The position numbers and the translations under genes are program-made. The notes beneath the pieces were generated by a model. The model was not told where the DNA came from. It did no database searches and saw only the letters and a program-made list of their open reading frames with translations. From Ferruginibacter sp. (GTDB taxonomy: Bacteria; Bacteroidota; Bacteroidia; Chitinophagales; Chitinophagaceae), in assembly GCA_019638485.1 (NCBI GenBank), contig JAHBTP010000001.1, positions 62,001 to 126,000 on the forward strand: DNA of 64,000 nucleotides, written 5' to 3'. Positions 46,177 to 54,485 of the stretch are shown here, one piece after another (position 1 is the stretch's first letter; every line of letters starts with the position of its first letter).

Positions 46177-47112
46177 ATGAAAGTTACTGTTGTAGGAGCC
46201 GGTTCCGTAGGTGCTACCTCTGCCGACAATATTGCACGCAAACAACTGTGCGATGAATTGGTTTTAGTTGACATTAAAGAGGGTTTTGCCCAAGGTAAGG
46301 CAATGGATTTAATGCAAACTGCCCAAATTGAAGGCTTTGATACAAAAATTATCGGAAGCACAAATGATTATGCGGCAACAGCCGGAAGCCATGTAGCTGT
46401 TATAACCTCAGGTATTCCTCGTAAGCCGGGTATGACCAGGGAAGAATTGATTGGAATTAATGCCGGTATTGTTAAATCTGTTACAGAAAATATTTTAAAG
46501 TATTCTCCTAATGCAATCATTGTTGTTATTGCTAATCCAATGGATACCATGACTTATTTGGCACTCAAGTCCAGCGGACTTCCCAAAAATCGGATTATTG
46601 GTATGGGTGGTATATTAGATAGCAGTCGCTTCCGTTATTTTCTTAGCCAAGCAATGCACTGTTCACCAAACGACTTACAAGCTACAGTTATTGGTGGCCA
46701 CGGAGATAAAACCATGATTCCACTCACCAGGCTCGCAACCTATTGTGGCACTCCAGTATCTAATTATCTGGACGCAGAGACGTTGAAAAAAGTTGCTGCA
46801 GATACAATGGTTGGTGGTGCAACCCTTACTGGGTTATTGGGCACTTCTGCTTGGTATGCACCCGGCGCCTCAGCCGGCTCATTGGTAGAAGCTATTGTTA
46901 GAGATGAGAAGAAAATGATACCCTGCTGTGTTTATCTTGAAGGAGAGTACGGCCAGTCAGACATTTGTATTGGTGTACCCGTCATCGTTGGTAAAAATGG
47001 ATGGGAAAAGGTTATTGATTATAAATTAAATGATGCAGAAAAAGAAGCTTTTGTTAAAAGTGCGGAAGCTGTTAGAAATATGAATGATGCTTTAGCTACA
47101 CTGAAAGTATAA
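46177..47112 (+). CDS. mdh: Malate dehydrogenase
   Basis: 311 residues. NAD-binding VTVVGAGSVGATSADNIA, substrate-loop arginines in SGIPRKPGMTREELI, Asn in VIANPMDTMTYLA, and catalytic His in VIGGHGDKTMIPLT. The LDH-like (rather than E. coli-like) pattern fits MDHs of Bacteroidota. It interconverts malate and oxaloacetate in the TCA cycle. Divergent from efp. Confidence 0.95.
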   Translation: MKVTVVGAGSVGATSADNIARKQLCDELVLVDIKEGFAQGKAMDLMQTAQIEGFDTKIIGSTNDYAATAGSHVAVITSGIPRKPGMTREELIGINAGIVKSVTENILKYSPNAIIVVIANPMDTMTYLALKSSGLPKNRIIGMGGILDSSRFRYFLSQAMHCSPNDLQATVIGGHGDKTMIPLTRLATYCGTPVSNYLDAETLKKVAADTMVGGATLTGLLGTSAWYAPGASAGSLVEAIVRDEKKMIPCCVYLEGEYGQSDICIGVPVIVGKNGWEKVIDYKLNDAEKEAFVKSAEAVRNMNDALATLKV

Positions 47113-47142
47113 AGGCATTATTTTTACATGTAAACTTTTTAT

Positions 47143-48033
47143 ATGCAAAGAAAATATCTTGGCTTTTTAGTGGTGTTGTTTTGTTCATTGGCATTTTTCA
47201 GTTGTGAGAAAGAACATTCAATAGAAACAGGAGGTGGTCCCATTTTCTCTCAGGGAACATTTCGTGCTAAAATAGATGGAGTTCAATGGACTGCTGACAG
47301 AATTAAATCTGCATCTATTCAAAATGGTGTTATTGCTGTTGCCGGTTTGTCTATGGATGGCAAAAGTATAGTTCTTCGTGTAGCCGATTCCGGTGTGCAC
47401 GTATATTCATTCCATAATCTTTCAACCACCAATGTTGGCGCTTTTGTTGATAGCTCAATTGTACCGGTTTCTTCTATGACAACCAATCAATGGCTTACAG
47501 ATAGCCTATATGGAACTATGAATGTAACCAGTATTAATAATGTAAGGAAGACAATTAGCGGAACTTTCTCAATGAAAGTAATTAGGCAAATTGATGGATT
47601 GCATCGCGATATTACTGACGGAGTGTTTACTGATATTCCTTATGAGCCTAATACTCCTCCTCCTGCTGCTGCTGATACTTTTAAAGCAAAGATTGATGGT
47701 GCAGACTTTCCCGGAGGTAGCATTAATGCCTTTTCTGCTATGAGTTTGATTTCTATTTCTTCAACCGTGAATTCAGCAACTTTAGGACTTTCATTTTCAG
47801 ATGCAATAACTCTCGGTACATACCCAATTGAACCTGCAGGTGCTGTTAATGCAACGTATAATAGTTCTACCGGAGATGTTTATTTGCCTGTAACAGGGAG
47901 TTTAGTAGTTCTTGAACACAATACAGCTACAAATCGTGTACGTGGTAATTTCTCATTTACCGCATCGAATTTAACGAATCCGGGAAGCCCTAATATTTCA
48001 ATTACTAACGGGTATTTCTCAGTAGGATATTAG
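47143..48033 (+). CDS. Putative lipoprotein with two DUF6252-like domains
   Basis: 296 residues. A lipoprotein signal peptide with lipobox FFSC (Cys at about residue 22). Two similar halves follow: one begins GTFRAKIDGVQWTADRI (about 37) and the other DTFKAKIDGADFPGGSI (about 178), joined by a PNTPPPAAA linker. Each contains a glycine-rich strand pattern, as in the DUF6252 group of surface lipoproteins. Function unknown; it ends at a bidirectional terminator. Confidence 0.75.
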   Translation: MQRKYLGFLVVLFCSLAFFSCEKEHSIETGGGPIFSQGTFRAKIDGVQWTADRIKSASIQNGVIAVAGLSMDGKSIVLRVADSGVHVYSFHNLSTTNVGAFVDSSIVPVSSMTTNQWLTDSLYGTMNVTSINNVRKTISGTFSMKVIRQIDGLHRDITDGVFTDIPYEPNTPPPAAADTFKAKIDGADFPGGSINAFSAMSLISISSTVNSATLGLSFSDAITLGTYPIEPAGAVNATYNSSTGDVYLPVTGSLVVLEHNTATNRVRGNFSFTASNLTNPGSPNISITNGYFSVGY

Positions 48034-48048
48034 CTATCTAAATTGTAT

Positions 48049-48083
48049 AAAAAAATCACCGGCTTAAACCGGTGATTTTTTTT
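48049..48083. terminator. Bidirectional intrinsic terminator
   Basis: AAATCACCGG, a six-base loop, CCGGTGATTT, with A runs on the left and an eight-T run on the right. It serves the plus-strand lipoprotein gene and the convergent thioredoxin-like gene. Confidence 0.9.
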
Positions 48084-48109
48084 AGTCATTAAATTTTTAA
48101 CGATTGGGG

Positions 48110-48661
48110 TTATTGAAAATGAGCAGAAAGTTCCTTACAAATTTCAACGCCCTTATCTTTATTGTACCAGTTTTGTAATGCTATTTTAATGGTTTCAAAA
48201 TCTGCATTCTCTGCCTTCATTTTTTCCATTACCAACTGTGCTGCCTTTGGGCGGGGCCCCCAAACAAACATATCTTTATTGTTTTCATCTCTTACAATAA
48301 GCATGGGTATGCTCTTACTCCCATTAGTAAGATAGTTGTTTATTAAAAATGGTTCAGCATCTCGTAACTGGATATCGTAAGAGATTAAATTATTTTGGTT
48401 TGCTGCCTTTACAATAAACGGCACAATGTGTGCAGCATCACCACACCATGGCTCTGAAATAATTATCCAGTGCTGTCGGCTTTTTATTTTCTTAAGCCCC
48501 TCAATCAACCCCTCGCTTAATATACCATGAGTTTCCCATCGTTTCATTCTGGAGCGATTTAATTTTACATATTCCATAAAGGCAGGGTCATTATATGGTT
48601 CAGGTGGGTTTGATTCATTTAATATTTTTTCTGCTGTTTCTGTATATTTATTATAATTCAT
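48110..48661 (-). CDS. Thioredoxin-fold protein lacking the second active-site Cys
   Basis: 183 residues, no signal peptide. The active-site segment is SEPWCGDAAH, so the CxxC of thioredoxin is reduced to a single Cys (C-G-D-A). A cis-Pro loop is present (KSIPMLIV). This is the Thioredoxin_9-type pattern found in many Bacteroidota. A monothiol role or structural role is likely rather than disulfide reduction by the usual mechanism. Confidence 0.8.
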   Translation of the reverse strand: MNYNKYTETAEKILNESNPPEPYNDPAFMEYVKLNRSRMKRWETHGILSEGLIEGLKKIKSRQHWIIISEPWCGDAAHIVPFIVKAANQNNLISYDIQLRDAEPFLINNYLTNGSKSIPMLIVRDENNKDMFVWGPRPKAAQLVMEKMKAENADFETIKIALQNWYNKDKGVEICKELSAHFQ

Positions 48662-48764
48662 TGTTTAGAAAATTAAGGTTCTGAGAAAATCTTAATGAAA
48701 AAGACAAAATAAAAATTACTGAGTGTACTATAATGATGATAATAGGAGTAATCTTGAATAATAG

Positions 48765-49652
48765 TTAATTCACCCCATCGGTTACCGCTTCACGATAGAT
48801 TTTTTGAACAAGGCCTTGTAACACTTTGCCCGGGCCACACTCGGTAAAATGTGTAGCACCATCACTTACCATGGCTTGCACACTTTGTGTCCATTTCACA
48901 GCTCCGGTAAGCTGCGCAATCAAGTTTTGTTTTATCGTTGTAGCATCATTAACTGCTTTCGCAACAATATTTTGATAAACCGGACAAACCGGCTGGCTAA
49001 ATGGTGTGTTTTCAATTGCAGATTCAAGCTCTTGTTTTGCAGGAAGCATCAAGGGTGAGTGAAATGCGCCTCCAACAGGCAGTACCAATGCACGTTTTGC
49101 ACCAGCTTCTTTCATCTTAATACACGCTTCTTCTATTCCTTTCATCGAACCGCTTATCACAAGTTGTCCCGGGCAGTTGTAATTAGCTGCTACAACTATT
49201 TCTCCGGTATGGACAGATACTGCAGCACAAATTTCTTCTACCTTTTCATCTGCAAGGCCTAATACTGCTGCCATTGTAGAAGGTGTTAATTCACATGCTT
49301 TTTGCATAGCAGATGCTCTAATGGCTACCAGTTTTAGTGCGTTAGCAAATGATAGCACTTTGTTAGCCACTAATGCAGAGAACTCCCCAAGAGAGTGCCC
49401 CGCAACCATTGCCGGTATTGTGTTTAATGTTGAAAAGGCTACTACAGAATGAATGAATACAGCCGGCTGAGTAATTTTGGTTTGTTTTAATTCGCCCTCT
49501 GTTCCACTAAACATAGTTTCTGTAATATTGAAACCTAAAATATCATTGGCTTCATCAAATAAGGCGGCAGCAGATTTACTTTCCTCATACAGCTTTTTGC
49601 CCATTGTGGGAAATTGTGAACCCTGACCGGGAAAGATAAATGCATGTTTCAT
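48765..49652 (-). CDS. fabD: Malonyl-CoA:acyl carrier protein transacylase
   Basis: 295 residues. FIFPGQGSQFPTMG at the N-terminus, catalytic Ser in GHSLGEFSALV (about 91), and catalytic His in GGAFHSPLM. It transfers malonyl from CoA to ACP. It is the last gene of a tight minus-strand set (PTPS, PTPS, folE, fabD), 10 bases after folE, an unusual setting for fabD. Confidence 0.95.
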   Translation of the reverse strand: MKHAFIFPGQGSQFPTMGKKLYEESKSAAALFDEANDILGFNITETMFSGTEGELKQTKITQPAVFIHSVVAFSTLNTIPAMVAGHSLGEFSALVANKVLSFANALKLVAIRASAMQKACELTPSTMAAVLGLADEKVEEICAAVSVHTGEIVVAANYNCPGQLVISGSMKGIEEACIKMKEAGAKRALVLPVGGAFHSPLMLPAKQELESAIENTPFSQPVCPVYQNIVAKAVNDATTIKQNLIAQLTGAVKWTQSVQAMVSDGATHFTECGPGKVLQGLVQKIYREAVTDGVN

Positions 49653-49662
49653 AGGCTTCAGC

Positions 49663-50259
49663 TTAGTGTAAGTTAGAATTGATTAATCTTAAAAATTCAC
49701 TCCTGCTTTCATGTCTTTCAAATTCACCAAAAAATGCCGATGTAGTAGTAACAGAGTTTTGCTTTTGAACACCACGCATCATCATACATAAATGAGAGGC
49801 CTCAATTACTACAGCCACACCAAGAGGTTGAAGTGTGTTTTTTATTGCATCTAATATTTGGGTGGTAAGTCTTTCCTGCACTTGTAACCTACGGCTAAAT
49901 ACATTTACAACTCGGGCAAGTTTACTTAATCCGGTTATATATCCATTGGGAATATAGGCGATATGGGCTTTCCCAAAAAAAGGTAACATGTGATGTTCAC
50001 ACAAACTGTATAATTCAATGTCTTTAACAATAATCATCTCACTAACATTTTCGTGGAACTTCGCAGAGTTTAAAATTGCCTCAGCATCCATTTCGTATCC
50101 CTGCATAAAGTAAAGCATTGCTTTTGAAATTCTCTTTGGCGTTTTAATGAGGCCTTCTCGTTTTACATCTTCTCCCAAATACTTAATAATCTTAGAATAA
50201 TTTTTCATTAATCCTTCTAATCTTTCTTCGTCGTATGACTCTTTCTTTTTATATAGCAT
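49663..50259 (-). CDS. folE: GTP cyclohydrolase I
   Basis: 198 residues. Signature [17 protein letters not shown] (zinc Cys and His) and [20 protein letters not shown]. It converts GTP to 7,8-dihydroneopterin triphosphate, the common precursor of folate, queuosine and biopterin. It lies 15 bases after the second PTPS gene, so the operon can carry GTP through to 6-pyruvoyl- or 6-carboxy-tetrahydropterin. Confidence 0.95.
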   Translation of the reverse strand: MLYKKKESYDEERLEGLMKNYSKIIKYLGEDVKREGLIKTPKRISKAMLYFMQGYEMDAEAILNSAKFHENVSEMIIVKDIELYSLCEHHMLPFFGKAHIAYIPNGYITGLSKLARVVNVFSRRLQVQERLTTQILDAIKNTLQPLGVAVVIEASHLCMMMRGVQKQNSVTTTSAFFGEFERHESRSEFLRLINSNLH

Positions 50260-50274
50260 CTAATTGTATTTTAG

Positions 50275-50691
50275 TTACGCAGGATATTCTACAAAGTTTC
50301 TTGGTGTTTCGTATAATCGTACCTGCAATTCAAGGTTATCAGTTATTTTTTTTCTAAGTAAATCATAAATCACCATAGCAATATTTTCGGCTGTAGGATT
50401 TAGATTTTTAAATTCAACACAATCTTCATTTAAATTACGATGATCAAATCGTTCACAAATTTCATTTTTTATTAAGGTTTGTAGTTCTTTCATATCCATT
50501 ACAAATCCTGTTTCAGGGTTAGGATGGCCGGTTACTTTCACAATTAATTCATAATTATGACCATGGTAGTTAGGGTTACTGCATTTTCCAAAAACTTCAA
50601 AGTTTTTATCATCCGTCCAGTCTGGCCTATAGAGCCTGTGGGCAGAGTTAAAATGTTCACTTCTAAAAACAGCAACTTTATTTGTCATCAT
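50275..50691 (-). CDS. 6-pyruvoyl-/6-carboxytetrahydropterin synthase family, copy A
   Basis: 138 residues. Zinc ligands His in SEHFNSAHRLYR and HGHNY; catalytic Cys in FGKCSNPNYHGHNY; catalytic Asp-His in RFDHRNLNED; Glu in LYETPRN. The spacing C-x5-HGHNY is that of animal 6-pyruvoyl-tetrahydropterin synthase (KCNNPNGHGHNY) rather than E. coli QueD (CxxxHGH). It acts on dihydroneopterin triphosphate. Ten bases after copy B and 15 bases before folE. Confidence 0.9.
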   Translation of the reverse strand: MMTNKVAVFRSEHFNSAHRLYRPDWTDDKNFEVFGKCSNPNYHGHNYELIVKVTGHPNPETGFVMDMKELQTLIKNEICERFDHRNLNEDCVEFKNLNPTAENIAMVIYDLLRKKITDNLELQVRLYETPRNFVEYPA

Positions 50692-50701
50692 TTAAAAACA
50701 T

Positions 50702-51124
50702 TTACAGTGGACGCGTATTTCCATAATATTCCACATAAATTGAAGGTGTTTCGTGTAATACAATGCGATACAATTTGACCCCCTCCGGTAATTGAATTAT
50801 TAATTGCTCCCAAATACCAATTGCCATGTTTTCAATAGAACACATTTTCCCTTTTAAGAATTCTACTTCCACATTTAAATTTTTATGGTCCAGCACTTCA
50901 ATAACATGTTCTCTGATAATCTTGCCTAATTTTTTTGCATCATAAACAAAGCCGGTTTCAGGGCTTGGTTGGCCCATTATTGTTACATGTAACTCAAAAT
51001 TGTGTCCATGCCAGTTTTTATTGGCACATCTTCCAAATACTTCATCATTTTTTTCTTCGGTCCAGCTTGGGTTGAATAATCTATGCGCTGCATTAAAATG
51101 CTCTACCCGGGTGATGTAAATCAT
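50702..51124 (-). CDS. 6-pyruvoyl-/6-carboxytetrahydropterin synthase family, copy B
   Basis: 140 residues from the ATG at 51124. Same active-site set as copy A with its own variations: EHFNAAHRLFN, FGRCANKNWHGHNF, LDHKNLNVE and LHETPSIY. The two copies differ along their length, so they are established paralogues rather than a recent duplicate. A longer frame reaching 51265 would overlap mqnB and is rejected. First gene of the operon, with a -7 box at 51143-51150. Confidence 0.9.
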   Translation of the reverse strand: MIYITRVEHFNAAHRLFNPSWTEEKNDEVFGRCANKNWHGHNFELHVTIMGQPSPETGFVYDAKKLGKIIREHVIEVLDHKNLNVEVEFLKGKMCSIENMAIGIWEQLIIQLPEGVKLYRIVLHETPSIYVEYYGNTRPL

Positions 51125-51142
51125 TATACCTGAAATATAGTA

Positions 51143-51150
51143 CAAAGGTA
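51143..51150 (-). promoter_or_regulatory. Predicted -7 box of the PTPS-folE-fabD operon
   Basis: TACCTTTG on the minus strand, an exact TAnnTTTG match, 18 bases before the copy B ATG. The same ten bases (TACCTTTGTA) occur on the plus strand in front of mqnB, so the intergenic region is symmetrical. Confidence 0.6.
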
Positions 51151-51187
51151 TTGTTTCTCTTATAAATGGGTGGGTATAGTATTTAGC

Positions 51188-51195
51188 TACCTTTG
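51188..51195 (+). promoter_or_regulatory. Predicted -7 box of mqnB-mqnD
   Basis: TACCTTTG, an exact TAnnTTTG match, ends five bases before the mqnB ATG at 51201. The transcript would begin at or within two bases of the start codon. Confidence 0.6.
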
Positions 51196-51200
51196 TAATA

Positions 51201-51827
51201 ATGGAAATATTAGTTGTTGCAGCTACAGAAGAGGAAATCAAACCGTTCATGCTTTTGCATCCCACTGCACATTTTTTAATTACAGGTGTAGGTACGGCTG
51301 CTACTACCTATAGCCTTACTCGCAGGCTTTATCAGGCAGATTATGATTTTGTAATTCAAGCTGGGGTGTGCGGAGCTTTTGATAAAGGGTTGGAGTTAGG
51401 CTCCACGGTAAAAATTGTTCGAGATACTTTTGGTCACTCAGGAGTATGGGAAGGAAAGCAATTCTTTTTACTCGAAGAGCGTTCGCTTCGTAATCCCGGC
51501 TTCCCTTTTACTGAAGGCTGGTTGGTAAATGCACATAGTATAATTCAGCATATTCATCTTCCCGGAGTAGATGCCATCACAGTTGATTTGGTAAGTGATG
51601 ATCCTCTTTTTAATGAGTTAACTTGTTCAAAGTTTTCCGCTCAAATAGAAAGTATGGAAGGGGCTGCTTTTCATTTTGTTTGTTTAATGGAAAATATTCC
51701 TTTTGTTCAGTTACGAGCGGTGTCTAATTATGTGGGTCAGCGAAATAAAGAAAAATGGGATTTGCAAAAGGCTATTGAAAATCTGAATCATTATTTGGGA
51801 ATAGTTTATAAAAATCTTTTAAAATAA
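51201..51827 (+). CDS. mqnB: Futalosine hydrolase
   Basis: 208 residues, nucleoside-phosphorylase-like fold. VVAATEEEIKPF at the start, LITGVGTAATTYSL, AGVCGAF, and the catalytic SMEGAAFHFVC near residue 152. It splits futalosine into hypoxanthine and dehypoxanthine futalosine in the alternative menaquinone pathway. mqnD begins two bases after its stop. Confidence 0.92.
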   Translation: MEILVVAATEEEIKPFMLLHPTAHFLITGVGTAATTYSLTRRLYQADYDFVIQAGVCGAFDKGLELGSTVKIVRDTFGHSGVWEGKQFFLLEERSLRNPGFPFTEGWLVNAHSIIQHIHLPGVDAITVDLVSDDPLFNELTCSKFSAQIESMEGAAFHFVCLMENIPFVQLRAVSNYVGQRNKEKWDLQKAIENLNHYLGIVYKNLLK

Positions 51828-51828
51828 T

Positions 51829-52653
51829 ATGAACCATATTATCGAAGTCGGTTTTTCCCCTTGTCCCAATGATACTTTTATTTTTAATGGAATAATATCA
51901 GGTGATGTGCCAACACGGAATTACCGCTTTCATCCGGTTATTGAAGATGTGGAGACGCTTAACCGGTGGGCTTTGGAAGCTAAGTTACCAATTACTAAAA
52001 TCAGCTTTGGCACTTTAATGCAGCTTTCTGATAAATATATTTTATTAGATGCAGGAAGCGCATTAGGGATGGGCGTAGGCCCCCTGCTGATTTCTAAAGA
52101 AACTTTTATTGAACAGGATCCTAAAGACTTCTGCGTAGCTATTCCGGGAAAAAATACCACTGCCCATGTATTGTTTTCCATGGCATATCCACAAGCCAAG
52201 AATAAAGTATTCCTGCGCTATGATCAAATTGAGCAGTATGTGCTGGAAGGTAAAGGCCCCGGGGTAATTATTCATGAAAACAGATTTACATATAAAGGCA
52301 AGGGGTTGCATTTGTGGAGCGACTTAGGGAAGGTTTGGGAAGATAAATTGAAAGCACCTATTCCTCTTGGTGGAATTGTTATTAAAAAATCATTGCGCGA
52401 TTTTGCACCTGTCATAAGTGGTTTTATAAAAAGGAGTATTGAAAAGGCTCAAAAGGATTATCCTATATTACCCCCCTTCGTTGTTTCTTATGCACAAGAA
52501 ATGGACGAAGAAATTATGCGAAAGCATATTGAATTGTATGTAAATAATTTCTCTTTATCATTGGGACAGGCAGGAAGATTAGCAATTGAAAAGTTTCAAA
52601 CTGTGTATGCTCAATTATATTCAAAGGAGATACCTGAAATAGAGATTATTTAA
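51829..52653 (+). CDS. mqnD: 1,4-dihydroxy-6-naphthoate synthase
   Basis: 274 residues. FSPCPNDTFIFNGI at the N-terminus and the periplasmic-binding-protein-like fold (SFGTLMQLSDKYILLDAGSA, GVIIHENRFTYKGKGL) identify MqnD. It converts cyclic dehypoxanthine futalosine to dihydroxynaphthoate. With mqnB it shows that menaquinone is made by the futalosine route; mqnA, mqnC and mqnE are not in the window. Confidence 0.93.
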   Translation: MNHIIEVGFSPCPNDTFIFNGIISGDVPTRNYRFHPVIEDVETLNRWALEAKLPITKISFGTLMQLSDKYILLDAGSALGMGVGPLLISKETFIEQDPKDFCVAIPGKNTTAHVLFSMAYPQAKNKVFLRYDQIEQYVLEGKGPGVIIHENRFTYKGKGLHLWSDLGKVWEDKLKAPIPLGGIVIKKSLRDFAPVISGFIKRSIEKAQKDYPILPPFVVSYAQEMDEEIMRKHIELYVNNFSLSLGQAGRLAIEKFQTVYAQLYSKEIPEIEII

Positions 52654-52688
52654 AATTATTTCCAAACGACTTTTTGCCTTTGGATATT

Positions 52689-53540
52689 TTACATACTGAA
52701 TTTTTCCCCTTCTTTTAATATGGATGGCATTATAACTTCGCTAATCTGTTCGGTGAATGTAGTTGATAATTCCCTGTCGTGATAAACGTTTACTTTAATA
52801 ATTCCACGAATTACATTTGTAAGAAATATTTCATCGGCGGTATCAGCAGTGATTAAAGGAACCGGCTGCTCTATTATTTTATAACCAAGTGATGGGGCAA
52901 TCCGAAGCAAGGTTCTTCTAAATATACCATCAACACAACCTTCGGCTACGGGAGGCGTAATTATTTCATCCCGGTGAACAAAATATACATTAGCAATGCA
53001 AGAATCGCAAATTCGGTCATATTGATTTACCAAAAGGATATCATCCCAATTCATTTTGTTTGCATATATGGCTGCAGCACGATAAAGCATAGCTCCCGAC
53101 AGTTTATAACGGCTAAGGTTACCTGCTGATTTAATTTCTCCTGTAAATAATCCAAGGGTTATTGACATTGCCGGATGTTCGCGGTAAAGTGGGGTGGCTT
53201 CAATTAAAAAGCCGGGAGTGTTGTCTTCCTGGTCAAATAGGGTTAGGCATGTTCTAAATACTGAAAGCCTCACCCGTGCATCCTTTAGGCCGTTTTCTTT
53301 ACATAGCCGCTTTATTTCACGGGTAAGATAATTGGCAGAAAAATAAGAAGGTATTTCATATCCAAGTTCCTCAAGCCCATTGAATAACCTTCGTAAATGA
53401 TCTGAAGCCCATTGCAACCTGTTATTAACATATTTGATGGTTTCAAATAAACCATCACCATATCTGAATGCAGAATTGCTTAAATCTGCCACAAGAGCAT
53501 CATGCGGTAATATGCGCCCATTAAAATTAATAAACGTCAT
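52689..53540 (-). CDS. Class IV PLP-dependent aminotransferase
   Basis: 283 residues. The N-terminal SAFRYGDGLFETIKY, the PLP lysine in NLSRYKLSGAMLY (about 153) and the Glu/Thr region ADTADEIFLTNVIRGI are those of class IV enzymes (branched-chain aminotransferase, aminodeoxychorismate lyase, D-amino-acid aminotransferase). The short length and FRTCLTLFDQ favour the aminodeoxychorismate-lyase-like side, but the substrate is not certain. Confidence 0.85.
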   Translation of the reverse strand: MTFINFNGRILPHDALVADLSNSAFRYGDGLFETIKYVNNRLQWASDHLRRLFNGLEELGYEIPSYFSANYLTREIKRLCKENGLKDARVRLSVFRTCLTLFDQEDNTPGFLIEATPLYREHPAMSITLGLFTGEIKSAGNLSRYKLSGAMLYRAAAIYANKMNWDDILLVNQYDRICDSCIANVYFVHRDEIITPPVAEGCVDGIFRRTLLRIAPSLGYKIIEQPVPLITADTADEIFLTNVIRGIIKVNVYHDRELSTTFTEQISEVIMPSILKEGEKFSM

Positions 53541-53583
53541 ACCTTAAAGATAATAGTTAAAGGGAAAAATAGGGCTTGGATGC

Positions 53584-53613
53584 CAAACCTAACCACCTAG
53601 GGCTCATCAACAA
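53584..53613 (-). promoter_or_regulatory. Predicted promoter of the class IV aminotransferase gene
   Basis: Minus strand TTG (53613-53611), 19 bases, TAGGTTTG (53591-53584), an exact -7 box. The -33 element lies inside the 3' end of the response-regulator gene. Confidence 0.6.
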
Positions 53614-54274
53614 TTTTATTCCGAATAGCATACATAATTAATCCGGCAGTACTTTTTGCACCTGTCTTTACTTTTAATTTATCACGGATTGCCTCTACCG
53701 TGCGTGGACTTAAATCAATAATATCTGCAATTTCCTTTGTACTTTTCTCTTCACACATCAAGCGAAGCACTGAAGTTTCATTTTCACTTAATTTAACATC
53801 AGCATGGGCAGCTTTTAATGCTTCTGGTGTATTTCTTTGCTTAAGATTTGCCAGCAGGGCTTTATTGGTTAATGCACTAAAATAATACTCATCTCCTACA
53901 CAGGTCCTAATAGCTTCGTAAATGATCTCTACGTCACTATTTTTAGCTAAATAACTATTTGCACCCATATCCATTAATCGGGTTACCATGCTTTGATCCT
54001 CCATATAAGAAAGGATAATAACTTTCATATCAGGAAACATTTCCTTAATTTTCGGAAGCGCCTCTACCCCGGTCATTATCGGCATTTCGATATCTAATAA
54101 AATTACATCGCAGGGAATTGCTTTTAATAAACTTAGTAAATGCTGCCCATTGTCGGCCTCAGCTACAATGTCTATATCCTCTTTAGCACTTAATGCAGTT
54201 TTTACTCCGGCACGATAAAGCACATGGTCATCAGCAATTATTACCTTAATAGGTTCTGGTGATTCGGTTTTCAT
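53597..54274 (-). CDS. NarL-type response regulator (module 1, minus strand)
   Basis: 225 residues. Receiver domain with acidic pair ADDH, phospho-acceptor Asp in DVILLDIEMP, Ser switch in VIILSYMED and Lys in SYLAKNS. C-terminal LuxR helix-turn-helix: LSENETSVLRLMCEEKSTKE, then LSPRTVEAIRDKL. It is most like the regulator at 56577-57242 (shared YFxAL near the receiver end and GLIMYAIRNKIVD at the C-terminus). It faces away from the membrane-kinase-regulator operon at 54486. The ATG at 54274 is chosen over a TTG at 54280. Confidence 0.92.
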   Translation of the reverse strand: MKTESPEPIKVIIADDHVLYRAGVKTALSAKEDIDIVAEADNGQHLLSLLKAIPCDVILLDIEMPIMTGVEALPKIKEMFPDMKVIILSYMEDQSMVTRLMDMGANSYLAKNSDVEIIYEAIRTCVGDEYYFSALTNKALLANLKQRNTPEALKAAHADVKLSENETSVLRLMCEEKSTKEIADIIDLSPRTVEAIRDKLKVKTGAKSTAGLIMYAIRNKIVDEP

Positions 54275-54284
54275 ATTCAAATTA

Positions 54285-54292
54285 CAAAATTA
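54285..54292 (-). promoter_or_regulatory. Predicted -7 box of the module 1 minus-strand regulator
   Basis: TAATTTTG on the minus strand, an exact TAnnTTTG match ending ten bases before the ATG at 54274. The leader would be only a few bases. Confidence 0.5.
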
Positions 54293-54390
54293 AAGATTTT
54301 CAAAGGGTTATCACTGATTTATAAACGCTATTTGCAAGGTAAAATTATTTTTCATTCCATTATTTAGGGGAAATACCCGATACCGAAGAT

Positions 54391-54431
54391 GGGGTTTTTA
54401 CTATATAAACTGCTTTATCCGAAAAAACCCC
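54391..54431. repeat. 9-bp inverted repeat upstream of the module 1 membrane gene
   Basis: GGGGTTTTT (54391-54399) and AAAAACCCC (54423-54431) pair perfectly across 23 bases. It lies in the divergent promoter region of module 1, about 55 bases before the membrane-protein ATG, and could be a regulator-binding site. Confidence 0.4.
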
Positions 54432-54485
54432 TGTAAAATGATGTTTATCCCCTTGTTGCTTATTAAAAAAAATGAAATTTGAGGA

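Noticed and set aside
50702..51265. Longer PTPS frame extending to 51265
   Set aside because: It would overlap the mqnB start and both promoters; the conserved sequence begins at the ATG at 51124.
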